A stretch of DNA of 64,000 nt from Thermobacillus xylanilyticus (GTDB taxonomy: Bacteria; Bacillota; Bacilli; Paenibacillales; Paenibacillaceae), in contig NZ_CAJRAY010000024.1 of the NCBI RefSeq assembly GCF_907165215.1, positions 24,625 to 88,624 of the forward strand, in the 5' to 3' direction. The notes beneath the pieces are model-generated. The model did no database searches, had not been told where the DNA came from, and worked only from the letters and a program-made list of their open reading frames with translations. The translations under genes and the position numbers were made by a program. Positions 57,697 to 64,000 of the stretch are shown one piece after another; position 1 is the first letter of the stretch, and each line of letters opens with the position of its first letter.

Positions 57697-58974
57697 GTGA
57701 ACATTCTGGTCATCGGCGGCGGCGGGCGCGAGCACGCCATCGTCTGGTCGCTGGCGGGGAGCAGCAAGGTGTCGAAGCTCTACTGCGCGCCGGGCAACGC
57801 GGGCATCGCCAAAATCGCCGAATGCGTGTCGATTGGCGTCATGGATTTCGACAAGCTCGTCCAATTCGCGAAGGAGCGGGCGATCGACCTCGTCGTCGTC
57901 GGCCCGGACGACCCGCTGGCGGCGGGCATCGTCGACGCGTTCGAGGCTGCGGGCATCCCGGCGTTCGGTCCGAACAAGGCGGCGGCGGAGATCGAGGGCA
58001 GCAAGATTTTCATGAAAAGCCTGCTGCGAAAATACAACATCCCGACCGCACGGTACGAGACGTTCGACGATTACGAGACGGCGCTGGCGTATCTGCGGCA
58101 GCAGCAGCCGCCGATCGTCGTGAAGGCGGACGGCCTCGCCGCCGGCAAAGGCGTCACGGTCGCGCGCACGATGGAAGAAGCGGAAGCGGCCTTGCGCGGC
58201 ATGATGATCGACAAGGTATTCGGCGCATCCGGCACGAAGGTGGTCATCGAGGAGTTCCTCGAGGGGCAGGAGATGTCGATCCTGTCGTTCGTCGACGGGT
58301 TGGCGGTGCGGCCGATGGTGCCGGCGCAGGACCACAAGCCGGTGTTCGACGGCGACAAGGGGCCGAACACGGGCGGCATGGGCACGTACACGCCGCTGCC
58401 GCATATCGATCCGGCCATCATGGACGAAGCGGTCGAACGCATCATCAAACCGACGGCGGCTGCGATGGTGAAGGAAGGTCGGCCGTTCCGCGGGGTGCTT
58501 TTTGCCGGGCTGATGGTGACGAAGGACGGACCGAAGGTGATCGAGTTCAACGCCCGGATGGGCGACCCCGAGACGCAGGTCGTGCTGCCGCGGCTCAAGA
58601 CCGACCTGCTGGACATCATCCTCGCGGCGATGGACGGAAAACTCGATCAGATCGCGATCGAGTGGAGCGACGAGGCGGCTGTCTGCGTCATTCTGGCATC
58701 GGAAGGGTACCCGAGCTCCTACCCGAAAGGGCGGCCGATCGAAGGCATCGACCGGGCGGAAGCGGCCGGCGCGCTTGTCTTCCACGCGGGAACGGCGCTT
58801 CAGGACGGCGGCATTGTGACGTCCGGCGGCCGGGTGCTCGGCGTCGTCGGCCGGGGCCGGGACATCGAAGAAGCGCGGAACCGGGCGTATGAAGCATGCA
58901 GTCAGATCCGGTTTGAGGGCATGCACTATCGGAAAGACATTGCGGCGAAAGCGCTGGGTGCGATGAAAGGCTGA
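57697..58974 (+). CDS. purD: Phosphoribosylamine-glycine ligase
   Basis: A 425-residue ATP-grasp GAR synthetase. MNILVIGGGGREHAIVWSL at the N-terminus, VKADGLAAGKGVTVA in the ATP site and EFNARMGDPETQVVLPRL with metal ligands are all intact. GTG start with AAGGAGG upstream. Last gene of the operon, followed by a strong terminator. Confidence 0.97.
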   Translation: MNILVIGGGGREHAIVWSLAGSSKVSKLYCAPGNAGIAKIAECVSIGVMDFDKLVQFAKERAIDLVVVGPDDPLAAGIVDAFEAAGIPAFGPNKAAAEIEGSKIFMKSLLRKYNIPTARYETFDDYETALAYLRQQQPPIVVKADGLAAGKGVTVARTMEEAEAALRGMMIDKVFGASGTKVVIEEFLEGQEMSILSFVDGLAVRPMVPAQDHKPVFDGDKGPNTGGMGTYTPLPHIDPAIMDEAVERIIKPTAAAMVKEGRPFRGVLFAGLMVTKDGPKVIEFNARMGDPETQVVLPRLKTDLLDIILAAMDGKLDQIAIEWSDEAAVCVILASEGYPSSYPKGRPIEGIDRAEAAGALVFHAGTALQDGGIVTSGGRVLGVVGRGRDIEEARNRAYEACSQIRFEGMHYRKDIAAKALGAMKG

Positions 58975-58983
58975 ACGGTCAAG

Positions 58984-59018
58984 GCGGGAAGCGGATGCTC
59001 AAGGCTTCCCGCTTTTTT
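58984..59018 (+). terminator. Terminator of the purine operon
   Basis: GCGGGAAGC and GCTTCCCGC form a 9-bp stem followed by TTTTTT, 10 bp after the purD stop. Confidence 0.92.
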
Positions 59019-59277
59019 ACGTTTTGCGGGTGCGGTTTTGCGGTGAGGTTGTTTGCAGCGGCGCGGGAATGGCAGCCAGATGATTGTGCAGCGTTTCCAC
59101 CATTTGCTGGCGGCCGTCCGGAGAGGTATCCTGCCAGATCAGCTCAAAAAGCACGCCGAGACCCGGCAGCGTCCGTTCATCCGCCCCGACCGAGCTGTCG
59201 ATGATGTCGAGCAGATCTTCGGACGATTTGTCATGCACCCGCTGGATGATCGCCTGACGCAGATTGAGCGTGTTCAC
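59017..59277 (-). CDS. sspI: Small acid-soluble spore protein SspI
   Basis: An 86-residue minor spore protein of the SspI family. NLRQAIIQRV, LLDIIDSSV and LPGLGVLFELIWQ match the conserved core. The GTG at 59277 has GGGGGGAT 6 bp upstream; the frame back to 59310 is longer than the family. It marks the host as an endospore former, and such genes are normally made in the forespore under sigma-G. The C-terminal tail is somewhat extended. Confidence 0.9.
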   Translation of the reverse strand: MNTLNLRQAIIQRVHDKSSEDLLDIIDSSVGADERTLPGLGVLFELIWQDTSPDGRQQMVETLHNHLAAIPAPLQTTSPQNRTRKT

Positions 59278-59421
59278 GCGTAATCCCCCCGAGAGCGAGA
59301 AGTTCCCCATTACTATGCCCGGCGCGGGGCCTGTTCATCCTCACGCCGCCCATGCGCTGTGCTATAATGGGACATATTGCTTAGGTGTGACAACTGCCGG
59401 AAGGAAGGAGCTTATTTCGAT

Positions 59422-60102
59422 ATGGCCAAGGCGGCGAAAAAACAGTTCGCGGTCATCGGCATGGGCCGTTTCGGCACCAGCGTCGCCCAGTCGCTTGCGC
59501 GGCTCGGCTACGAGGTGCTCGCGATTGACGTCAGCGGCGCGCGCATCCAGGACGTGGTGAACAAGGTCACCCACGCGGTGGCGGCCGACTCGACCGACGA
59601 GGAGGCGCTGCGTGCGCTCGGCCTCCGCAATTTCGATGTCGTCGTCGTCGCGATCGGACAGGACATCCAGGCGAGCATCCTGACAACGATCATTCTGAAG
59701 GAGCTCGGCGTCCCGTACATCATCGCGAAGGCGCAGAATGAGCTGCACGGCAAGGTGCTGAGCAAGATCGGCGCGGACAAGGTGATTTTCCCCGAGCGGG
59801 ACATGGGGCAGCGCGTCGCCCACAACCTGATTTTGCCGAACCTGCTCGATTTCATCGAGTTGTCGGACGATTACAGCATTGTGGAGCTGGAGGCCCCTCC
59901 GGTCATGGTCGGCAAAAATCTGAAGCAGCTCGACATCCGCGCCCGGTTCCGATGCAACGTCATGGCGATCAAGACCGGGGGACGGATGAACATTGCGCCG
60001 AACGCGGAAGATTCGATCCGCGAGGGCGACATCCTCGTCATCGTCGGGAAGAACGGCGATCTGGCGCGGCTCGAGCGGCACTATGCGGACAACGGGAAGT
60101 GA
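59422..60102 (+). CDS. ktrA: Ktr/Trk potassium transport regulatory subunit (RCK protein)
   Basis: A 226-residue cytoplasmic gating ring subunit. KKQFAVIGMGRFGTSVAQSLARLGYEVLAIDV is the NAD/ATP-binding Rossmann site of RCK_N, and the C-terminal half (residues about 140-220) is an RCK_C domain. It partners a KtrB-type membrane channel not present in this window. AAGGAAGGAG is 11 bp upstream. TATAAT at 59363-59368 may be its -10 box. It could be KtrA or KtrC. Confidence 0.85.
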   Translation: MAKAAKKQFAVIGMGRFGTSVAQSLARLGYEVLAIDVSGARIQDVVNKVTHAVAADSTDEEALRALGLRNFDVVVVAIGQDIQASILTTIILKELGVPYIIAKAQNELHGKVLSKIGADKVIFPERDMGQRVAHNLILPNLLDFIELSDDYSIVELEAPPVMVGKNLKQLDIRARFRCNVMAIKTGGRMNIAPNAEDSIREGDILVIVGKNGDLARLERHYADNGK

Positions 60103-60112
60103 GAGGAGCGGC

Positions 60113-60937
60113 ATGGCGGACATCAACCTGATCCCGATCACGTCGGCGCAGAATCCGAAGGTGAAAGCATGGGCGTCCCTCCTCGAGAAAAAACACCGCG
60201 ACCGCACCGGCACGTTTCTTATCGAAGGCGTCCATCTGCTGCAGGAGGCGCTCAAGGCGGAGGGGCTCGTCTCGATCGAGGCGATCGCCGTCGACGACGA
60301 ACGCGGCTGGCCGGAGGAACTGGCGGGCGCGCGCCTGCCGGAGCGGACGCCGGTTTACGCGCTCCCGGCGTCCGTCATGGCGAAGTGCACCGGCACGGAC
60401 ACGCCGCCGCCGGTGTTCGCCGTCGTCACGAAGCCGCGATATGGACATGACGCGCTGCTTAGGGAAGGCGGCTTCGTCGTCGCCCTCGACGGCGTGCGCG
60501 ACCCGGGCAACGCGGGCACGCTGATCCGCGCCGCCGACGCGGTCGGCGCCGACGCCGTCGTGCTCGGCCGCGGCTCGGTCGATCCGTACAACCCGAAGAC
60601 GGTCCGCTCGACGATGGGCTCGCTGTTCCATCTGCCGGTGGTGGAAGGCGATCTGGCCGAGCTGCTGCCGGAAGCGAAGCGGCGCGGCGCCCGGCTCGTC
60701 GGCGCCAGCCTCGACGCGCGCCAGTCGTGCTACGCGTTCGACTGGCGGCCCGCCTGCTGGCTCCTGCTCGGCAACGAGTCGAACGGGCTCTCCCCGGCCG
60801 TCTCCGCGCTTGTGGACGCGCATGTGCTTATCCCGATGCGCGGGCAGGCGGAGTCGCTCAACGTGGCGATGGCGGGGGCGGTGCTGATGTACGAGGCGAT
60901 GCGGCAGCGGTATTTTGATCCCGAACGGCGGTCATGA
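60113..60937 (+). CDS. SpoU/TrmH-family RNA methyltransferase
   Basis: A 274-residue 2'-O-methyltransferase. The N-terminal substrate-binding domain has ITSAQNPKVKAWASLLEKKHRDRTGTFLIEG; the SPOUT trefoil knot follows with ALDGVRDPGNAGTLIRAADA, LLGNESNGLS and IPMRGQAESLNVAMAGAVLMYE. It probably methylates 23S rRNA or tRNA; the target cannot be read from sequence. GAGGAGCG precedes the ATG, 10 bp after the ktr gene. In many Bacillales a homologue lies upstream of pheST, not seen here. Confidence 0.9.
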   Translation: MADINLIPITSAQNPKVKAWASLLEKKHRDRTGTFLIEGVHLLQEALKAEGLVSIEAIAVDDERGWPEELAGARLPERTPVYALPASVMAKCTGTDTPPPVFAVVTKPRYGHDALLREGGFVVALDGVRDPGNAGTLIRAADAVGADAVVLGRGSVDPYNPKTVRSTMGSLFHLPVVEGDLAELLPEAKRRGARLVGASLDARQSCYAFDWRPACWLLLGNESNGLSPAVSALVDAHVLIPMRGQAESLNVAMAGAVLMYEAMRQRYFDPERRS

Positions 60938-60984
60938 TCTCTGACGGCTGTAAGCGGCGGATTCCAATCGGATGCTGGCGGCCG

Positions 60985-61168
60985 TAACGAAACTCAGCAA
61001 CGTTATTTCGGCGAAATGCGATCATGGCGAATACTAACGAAACAGAGACACGTTATGATATGGATTTCCGTCCGAAACGCCGCCCCGAACGTTGAATAGC
61101 GTGTCCCGGTTTCGTTAGAGATGCGGGCAGGCTGTTTTTTGGGCATATAACGTTTCTCCGTTTCGTTA
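60985..61168. repeat. Four 22-bp repeats, TAACGAAAC family
   Basis: TAACGAAACTCAGCAACGTTAT at 60985-61006 and a second copy at 61035-61056 lie on the plus strand; two inverted copies are at 61096-61117 and 61147-61168. Consensus: TAACGAAAC, about six variable bases, then ACGTTAT. The outer TAACG...CGTTA ends match the TAACGGCA family elsewhere in the window. Not terminators. The interval 60938-61236 contains nothing else recognisable. Confidence 0.85.
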
Positions 61169-61236
61169 CGGTCTGCTGCCTTCCGCATCGGCATGCAGGA
61201 GTGATGTCGGGCCCATCCGTCGGCTGCTTGTTAGGC

Positions 61237-61266
61237 TTGACATGCAACTAATAAGTTGCATATAAT
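61237..61266 (+). promoter_or_regulatory. arsR-type promoter with internal operator
   Basis: TTGACA at 61237-61242 and TATAAT at 61261-61266 are both consensus with an 18-bp spacer. The spacer is itself the dyad TGCAACT-AATA-AGTTGCA (61243-61260). Binding of a dimeric repressor would cover both boxes. The start codon follows the -10 box by 6 bp. Confidence 0.88.
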
Positions 61267-61272
61267 GCGGGT

Positions 61273-61554
61273 ATGATAAAGGACAACAGGGACGCCGTCT
61301 TCAAAGCGCTGGGCGATCCGACCCGGCGGATCATCCTGGATGAGCTGGCCGAGCGAAGCGAAATGACGCTGTTCGAGCTGACGACGCGGCTCATCATGAA
61401 GCACAATCTGTCCATCACGCGGCAGGGCATCGCGAAGCATCTCGCCGTGCTGGAGGAAGCGGGGCTCGTGCAATCCGTCCGAAGAGGAAAGTATCGCATG
61501 ATCCGGTTCAACCGGGAGCCGCTCAGGGACCTGCTCAAGGGCTGGCTCGACTGA
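61273..61554 (+). CDS. ArsR/SmtB-family transcriptional regulator
   Basis: A 93-residue winged-helix repressor. FKALGDPTRRIILDELAER and the recognition region HNLSITRQGIAKHLAVLEEAGLVQSVRRGKYRMIRFN are typical. It lacks the metal-binding ELCVCD motif, so it likely belongs to the non-metal group found beside VOC or AHSA1 proteins. The ATG lies at the expected transcription start, so the mRNA is probably leaderless. It is 29 bp before the VOC gene and likely represses both. Confidence 0.9.
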   Translation: MIKDNRDAVFKALGDPTRRIILDELAERSEMTLFELTTRLIMKHNLSITRQGIAKHLAVLEEAGLVQSVRRGKYRMIRFNREPLRDLLKGWLD

Positions 61555-61583
61555 CGCGGCATTTTGGACATGGAGGAATTGGG

Positions 61584-61970
61584 ATGAAGATCGTGGTGAC
61601 CAGCATTTTCGTCGAGGATCAGGAGCGGGCCCTGGAGTTCTACACCGGGAAACTCGGCTTCGTCAAGAAGCATGACGTCCCGATGGGCAAGCACCGGTGG
61701 ATCACGCTGGTGTCGCCCGAGCAGCCGGACGGCGTCGAGCTGCTGCTGGAACCGAACGAGCATCCCGCAGCAAAGTCGTATCAGAAGAAGATCTTCGCCG
61801 ACGGCATTCCGGCGACGATGTTCGGGGTGGATGACATCCAAGCGGAGTATCAGCGGCTGGTCGAAGCGGGCGTGACGTTTACGATGGCGCCGACGACCAT
61901 GGGCAATGTGACGGTTGCCGTCTTCGACGACACCTGCGGCAACCTGATTCAGATGGTCCAGAACAATTGA
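61584..61970 (+). CDS. VOC-family (glyoxalase-like) protein
   Basis: A 128-residue vicinal oxygen chelate protein of two beta-alpha-beta3 modules: VTSIFVEDQERALEFYTGKLGF at the N-terminus and VAVFDDTCGNLIQMVQ at the C-terminus. Such proteins bind a metal and act on aldehydes, antibiotics or other small molecules; the substrate is unknown. GGAGGAATTGGG precedes the ATG. Cotranscribed with the ArsR gene, the common ArsR-VOC detoxification pairing. Confidence 0.85.
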   Translation: MKIVVTSIFVEDQERALEFYTGKLGFVKKHDVPMGKHRWITLVSPEQPDGVELLLEPNEHPAAKSYQKKIFADGIPATMFGVDDIQAEYQRLVEAGVTFTMAPTTMGNVTVAVFDDTCGNLIQMVQNN

Positions 61971-61983
61971 AGCACAAAAGAAC

Positions 61984-62022
61984 GGGATGATGCGTTGAAC
62001 GAGTCCGTTCATCATCCTGTTT
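61984..62022 (+). terminator. Terminator after the VOC gene
   Basis: GGATGATG (61985-61992) and CATCATCC (62010-62017) form the stem, followed by TGTTTC. Confidence 0.7.
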
Positions 62023-62050
62023 CTGGATAAGCCGAAACAACCGGAAAATG

Positions 62051-62077
62051 AAGGCCGTCTCGCGGGGAGACGGCCTT
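62051..62077. terminator. Terminator hairpin between convergent genes
   Basis: AAGGCCGTCTC and GAGACGGCCTT form a perfect 11-bp stem just after the stop of the minus-strand SLH-like gene; the minus-strand transcript continues into CATTTTCC. Confidence 0.8.
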
Positions 62078-62089
62078 TCATCGTGGCCG

Positions 62090-63538
62090 TTATTTCGATT
62101 CGCCGTTCAGGTACCGGTAGAACGCCGCGTTGACCCAGAACGTGTAGGTCGAGTACGTGATGTCCGGATCGTCGGTGCTGTAAGCCTCGGCGATGTCATC
62201 GGCCTGGTCGATGAGCGAGAACGACTCCAGGTAGTACCGCCCGTCGGACAGCTTGTTGTTGGCAATCAGCCTGTAGTCGCCCGCCGGTCGCACATTCGAA
62301 TAGTACAGCGGCTGCCACCACGAGCCGTAAATCAATCCCGGCTGATCGTCTTCGTTCTTCTTCGCGTACGCCAGGATGATGGCGTCGAACCGGTCGCGGT
62401 CCGCGGTATTGCGGAATTCGAAGATCAGTTCGTATTCCTTGGCGTATTCGATGTAGTTGCCGTTGGCGATCTGCCGGACTTCGTAGTACTCGGATTCGCC
62501 GGGATCGCCCCATTCTTTCAGGTAGACGAAGGCGGACGTGCGCGGCTCGTACTGCACCTTGGCGTCGATGCCTTCGCTGCGCAGCAGGGCGATGAGCTGC
62601 AGCGCGTGCCGGATGTCGGAATGGGCATACGTAATCGTCAGCTCGTCGATGAAGTTGCTCTCGTACCGCGAGTCGCGGATCGTGTAGCCGGTGACGAGGT
62701 TCTCCTCGAGCGCCCGGTCGCCGATGGCTTGAAGTTCCGGAGCCTTGACGATGACGCTCGCCTGATATGCGTTCAGCAGTTCGTTCAGGATGTTGTCGTC
62801 GCTCACCCAGCCGATGTACCGTTTGTACGCGCCGCGGCTCTCGAGCGTCTTGCCCAGCAGGACGGCGGCATACTCGGCGGTCGCCGTTCCGCGCTCGCGG
62901 ATCAGGTCGTAATGGTCCGCCGGCACGAGGCCGGTGTCGATGGCGGCGGCGAGTTCCTGCGCGCCCTGCAGCCCCAGCAGCGCGGCGCTCAGGTTGAACG
63001 GCGCCAGCGTCCGATCTGCCTTGTCCGCGGGGTAGGTGTAGGCCAGTTCCTTCAGGCCGGCCGCCTTGACCGCGATCTGCGCGGCGTTGATCGCCGTCAG
63101 CGGCGCCTGCGGGTTCACCGTGCCGCCGGAGATGATGCCTTCCCTGTACAGCGCGGCGGCCGCCGCATAGTAGACGCTGGAAGCCGGAACGTCGTCGAAG
63201 ACGGCGTCATCGGCGGCTGCGGCAGCTTCGGCTCCGTCGGCGGTTTCGGCGTCTTCGCCGGTCTCCAGCCGGAGCGCTGCGGCCGTCGCGGCGATGAAGT
63301 CGCCTTTCGTGGGGGCGTCGCCGAATGCGATGCCGAACTTGTCTTTCAGGAACAGCGCATAGTCTGCGGCGGTTTCCTGTGCCAGGCCCTGAGCGGCTGT
63401 GGAGACGGCGGTGCTGCCGGACCCGGAGACGGCGGACACGCCGCCGGCGGCGGAAACGGCCGGGACGGACAGCAGCAGGACGGCGGCCAGCGAAGCGGGC
63501 AGCAGCCTGCGGACCAGTTGGTGAAGTCGGATGGACAT
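62090..63538 (-). CDS. Secreted SLH-domain-like protein of unknown function
   Basis: A 482-residue exported protein with an N-terminal signal peptide (LLPASLAAVLLLSVPAVSAA). Residues about 60-165 look like two S-layer homology repeats: a first ending near FGDAPTKGDFIAATAAALRLE, and FDDVPASSVYYAAAAALYREGII with PLTAINAAQIAVKAAG. An Ala/Asp-rich linker lies between them. The remaining 300 residues, rich in Tyr and acidic residues, match no family I recognise. GAGGAGG precedes the ATG. Divergent from the lipoprotein gene. Confidence 0.75.
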   Translation of the reverse strand: MSIRLHQLVRRLLPASLAAVLLLSVPAVSAAGGVSAVSGSGSTAVSTAAQGLAQETAADYALFLKDKFGIAFGDAPTKGDFIAATAAALRLETGEDAETADGAEAAAAADDAVFDDVPASSVYYAAAAALYREGIISGGTVNPQAPLTAINAAQIAVKAAGLKELAYTYPADKADRTLAPFNLSAALLGLQGAQELAAAIDTGLVPADHYDLIRERGTATAEYAAVLLGKTLESRGAYKRYIGWVSDDNILNELLNAYQASVIVKAPELQAIGDRALEENLVTGYTIRDSRYESNFIDELTITYAHSDIRHALQLIALLRSEGIDAKVQYEPRTSAFVYLKEWGDPGESEYYEVRQIANGNYIEYAKEYELIFEFRNTADRDRFDAIILAYAKKNEDDQPGLIYGSWWQPLYYSNVRPAGDYRLIANNKLSDGRYYLESFSLIDQADDIAEAYSTDDPDITYSTYTFWVNAAFYRYLNGESK

Positions 63539-63738
63539 GGCGGTACCTCCTCGGGTTGATTCGGATGATAAATCCTAGTAAAATAGTATGTAAAATCGGG
63601 TTAATCCTAGCAGAGGATTGGAACGGCTGTCAAGACGGAATAAAGGCAATCGTTGCGCTTATTTCCGGGCTGAGTGCGACTGAGGCGGGAAATCGTGCCG
63701 GAATCGACGACATTTTTCGACAATATCGCGCTTTTCCA

Positions 63739-63767
63739 TTGACAAAGCCTGAGCCAGTCCCTAGGAT
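63739..63767 (+). promoter_or_regulatory. Promoter of the terminal lipoprotein gene
   Basis: TTGACA at 63739-63744 and TAGGAT at 63762-63767 with a 17-bp spacer. The -10 box lies within CTAGGATTAA (63761-63770); the inverse TTAATCCTAG occurs at 63601-63610 and AATCCTAG at 63571-63578, so an operator is possible. Confidence 0.65.
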
Positions 63768-63804
63768 TAAACTGACAAACATTTTGAAATGGAGAGAACC
63801 TGTC

Positions 63805-64000
63805 GTGAAAAGAGCGTCCTTACTGGTGCTGCTTGCCGTGCTGGTCGTCTCGCTTCTCGCGGCCTGCGGCGGCGGAAATAGCGGAAATAACGGAAACAGC
63901 GAAGGAAACAATGGAAGCAATGCGCAGAACGCCAATGCAGGTGCGGGCGCGGACAACGTCGGAGGTGACACGGAAGGTCCGAAGAAACGCGTCGCGCTCG
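63805..64000 (+). CDS. Lipoprotein, probably a solute-binding protein (partial)
   Basis: The 5' part of a gene cut by the window edge. GTG start with GGAGAG upstream. The first 65 residues show a signal peptide ending in LLAAC (lipid-anchored Cys21), an Asn/Gly-rich linker and then EGPKKRVAL, which looks like the first strand of a periplasmic-binding fold. A sugar or nucleoside (BMP-type) receptor is plausible, but the remaining sequence is needed. Confidence 0.7.
   Translation, partial: MKRASLLVLLAVLVVSLLAACGGGNSGNNGNSEGNNGSNAQNANAGAGADNVGGDTEGPKKRVAL

Overview
The window looks like chromosomal DNA of a high-GC, endospore-forming member of the Bacillales, most like Paenibacillaceae (Paenibacillus, Cohnella or Thermobacillus). 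The evidence is strong AGGAGG-type ribosome sites, an SspI spore protein, YesM/YesN-type two-component regulators next to CUT1 sugar transporters, PurR boxes plus guanine riboswitches, and a Bacillus-type purine operon order. The species assignment is inference.

Layout. 0-7 kb: intergenic palindromic repeats, a protein joining a putative nuclease domain to a winged-helix-like tail, a Bcp peroxiredoxin, guaA, an HD-GYP protein, a Crp/Fnr regulator, and a guanine riboswitch controlling a PbuG-type purine permease. 7.1-19.9 kb: a complete type I-C CRISPR-Cas locus with two outward-pointing arrays (18 and 45 repeats) flanking cas3, cas5c, cas8c, cas7c, cas4, cas1 and cas2. A hidden Cas11c start lies inside cas8c. 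Both leaders carry the same 41-bp inverted-repeat element at the same distance from the first repeat. An IS5-family element abuts and probably truncates the second array. 20.9-30.8 kb: a carbohydrate locus. A GH81 beta-1,3-glucanase lipoprotein and a LacI regulator lie on one strand. A CUT1 ABC transporter, a mutarotase-like protein, an SDR dehydrogenase and a ManD-like dehydratase lie on the other. 31.1-32.3 kb: a small orphan CRISPR array with an unrelated repeat, followed by fragments of dead genes. 32.3-40.4 kb: a YesN/YesM two-component system beside a second CUT1 transporter, then a membrane-anchored alpha/beta hydrolase. 40.5-41.8 kb: a HEPN/MNT toxin-antitoxin-like pair and a DUF7010-type membrane protein.

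42.1-59 kb: the de novo purine operon, purE-K-B-C-S-Q-L-F // M-N // AICAR transformylase - PurO-like - purD. It is preceded by two inverted PurR boxes, a sigma-A promoter, a guanine riboswitch and a terminator. It is broken between purF and purM by a complete IS4-family element and a group II intron remnant, and between purN and the next gene by a cluster of palindromic repeats. The usual bifunctional PurH is replaced by a stand-alone AICAR formyltransferase and a PurO-type IMP cyclohydrolase. With guaA and pbuG the window therefore holds purine uptake, synthesis and GMP formation, with shared PurR and guanine control on pbuG and the operon.

59-64 kb: sspI, a Ktr/Trk-type potassium-channel subunit, a SpoU-family RNA methyltransferase, a second repeat cluster, an ArsR regulator that appears to be leaderless with its operator inside its own promoter, a VOC protein, an SLH-domain-like secreted protein and the start of a lipoprotein gene cut by the window edge. 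No tRNA or rRNA gene was recognised.
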